From assembly GCA_963717705.1 (NCBI GenBank), contig CAVQWT010000007.1, forward strand, positions 1-64,000: a stretch of 64,000 nucleotides of DNA. Direction: 5' to 3'. A program made the position numbers and the translations under genes. This document shows, one piece after another, positions 63,663-64,000 of this stretch. Source of the stretch: CAVQWT01 sp963717705 (lineage in GTDB: Bacteria > Pseudomonadota > Gammaproteobacteria > Burkholderiales > Casimicrobiaceae). Below the pieces are notes generated by a model. The model was not told the origin of the DNA, made no database searches, and worked only from the letters and a program-made list of their open reading frames with translations. Within the stretch, counting starts at the first letter, position 1. Every line of letters begins with the position of its first letter.

Positions 63663-63803
63663 TCACCCCGCCACCGGCTGAAAGACGCGGATCCTTGGCG
63701 AGAGCTTGGCCCGGAGTTCCCGGTCCGCGACTCGGATGTCGTACTCGGACTGTAGGTTCAGCCAGAACCGGGGCTCCATGCCGAAGAACAACCCGAGCGT
63801 TCC
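63663..63803 (-). pseudogene. C-terminal remnant of a HigA-type antitoxin
   Basis: LGLFFGMEPRFWLNLQSEYD then IRVADRELRAKLSPRIRVFQ to a TGA at 63663. This is the end of XRE-family HigA, immediately after the helix-turn-helix. Upstream sequence does not continue the domain and no HigB toxin is recognisable next to it. Confidence 0.55.
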
Positions 63804-64000
63804 TGTTGATGATGTAGTTGCATAGATCAACGACAGGCAAGTTGTCTCGACCCCTGCCCTTCATTCCATTGCTCGGCGCGGAGCCACACACAAAGCGTGA
63901 CGCACCGGTGCGCGCTATCGCCTGGGAGCGCGGGAATTTACCGTCAGCGCGCCCAACCCGTCGATCGCCCAGAAACCCGCATGGATGTTGGACATCGCAC
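63804..64000. other. Unassigned end of window
   Basis: 197 bases with no supported gene; short frames only. It may contain further pieces of the toxin-antitoxin locus. Confidence 0.3.

Overview
The window is about 70 % G+C, densely coded, and looks like a Gram-negative betaproteobacterium, probably Burkholderiales-like. Three things suggest this: a full LPS/outer-membrane biogenesis block in the order rpsB-tsf-pyrH-frr-uppS-cdsA-dxr-rseP-bamA-ompH-lpxD-fabZ-lpxA-lpxB-rnhB (54318 down to 39690, all minus); the ygfZ / DUF4936-like / NRDE series beside it; and the NAD/FAD, TonB and polyphosphate genes around it. Taxonomy is inferred from gene order and composition only. No rRNA, tRNA, CRISPR array or intact transposase was seen.

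Layout. 1-3649 (minus): an mmdADCB-type Na+-pumping methylmalonyl-CoA decarboxylase operon. 3881-7878: SrkA-like kinase, an MFS permease and an M14 carboxypeptidase. 8111-11627: an orphan dnaE2 (error-prone polymerase) with an apparent frameshift and two in-frame insertions of REP-like repeats. 12189-17939 (plus): a flavin disulfide reductase, a TVP38-type membrane protein, an ArsS-like radical SAM enzyme and the two glycosyltransferase-like families that accompany it (TIGR04283, TIGR04282). The second of these is fused to a DUF3047 domain, and probably all three are one polypeptide. 17956-23203 (minus): a CO-dehydrogenase-like operon coxS-M-D-E-G plus an xdhC family gene, with the catalytic large subunit missing. 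23309-30828: TonB receptor and cytochrome b561 (minus) divergent from a beta-propeller, a multicopper oxidase, a SelD-N-like flavoprotein and an MBL hydrolase (plus). 30833-32779: suhB and ppk2.

32922-39655 holds a seven-gene minus-strand operon that best fits sulfolactate breakdown: ComC-type and SlcC-type dehydrogenases epimerise (S)- to (R)-sulfolactate via sulfopyruvate, and SuyAB releases sulfite to give pyruvate. A VOC protein, a PLP-dependent dehydratase and an SDR sit in the same operon, and a GntR/HutC regulator diverges from it. 39690-54318 is the housekeeping block above; 54788-58847 carries ygfZ, NRDE, an LD-carboxypeptidase, tadA and ridA. 58844-60615 has a DUF2087 protein and an acyl desaturase. 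From about 60.6 kb to the end the DNA is a graveyard: PhoX, patatin, DUF1214 and HigA remnants surround one intact alpha/beta hydrolase.

Five genes (dnaE2, xdhC, coxE, dxr, the DUF4936-like gene) and probably the TIGR04283 glycosyltransferase carry single-base frame changes; where the length can be computed the net change is +1 in four of five. Because dxr is normally essential and its reading resumes perfectly in the next frame, I read most of these as sequence errors rather than real gene loss.
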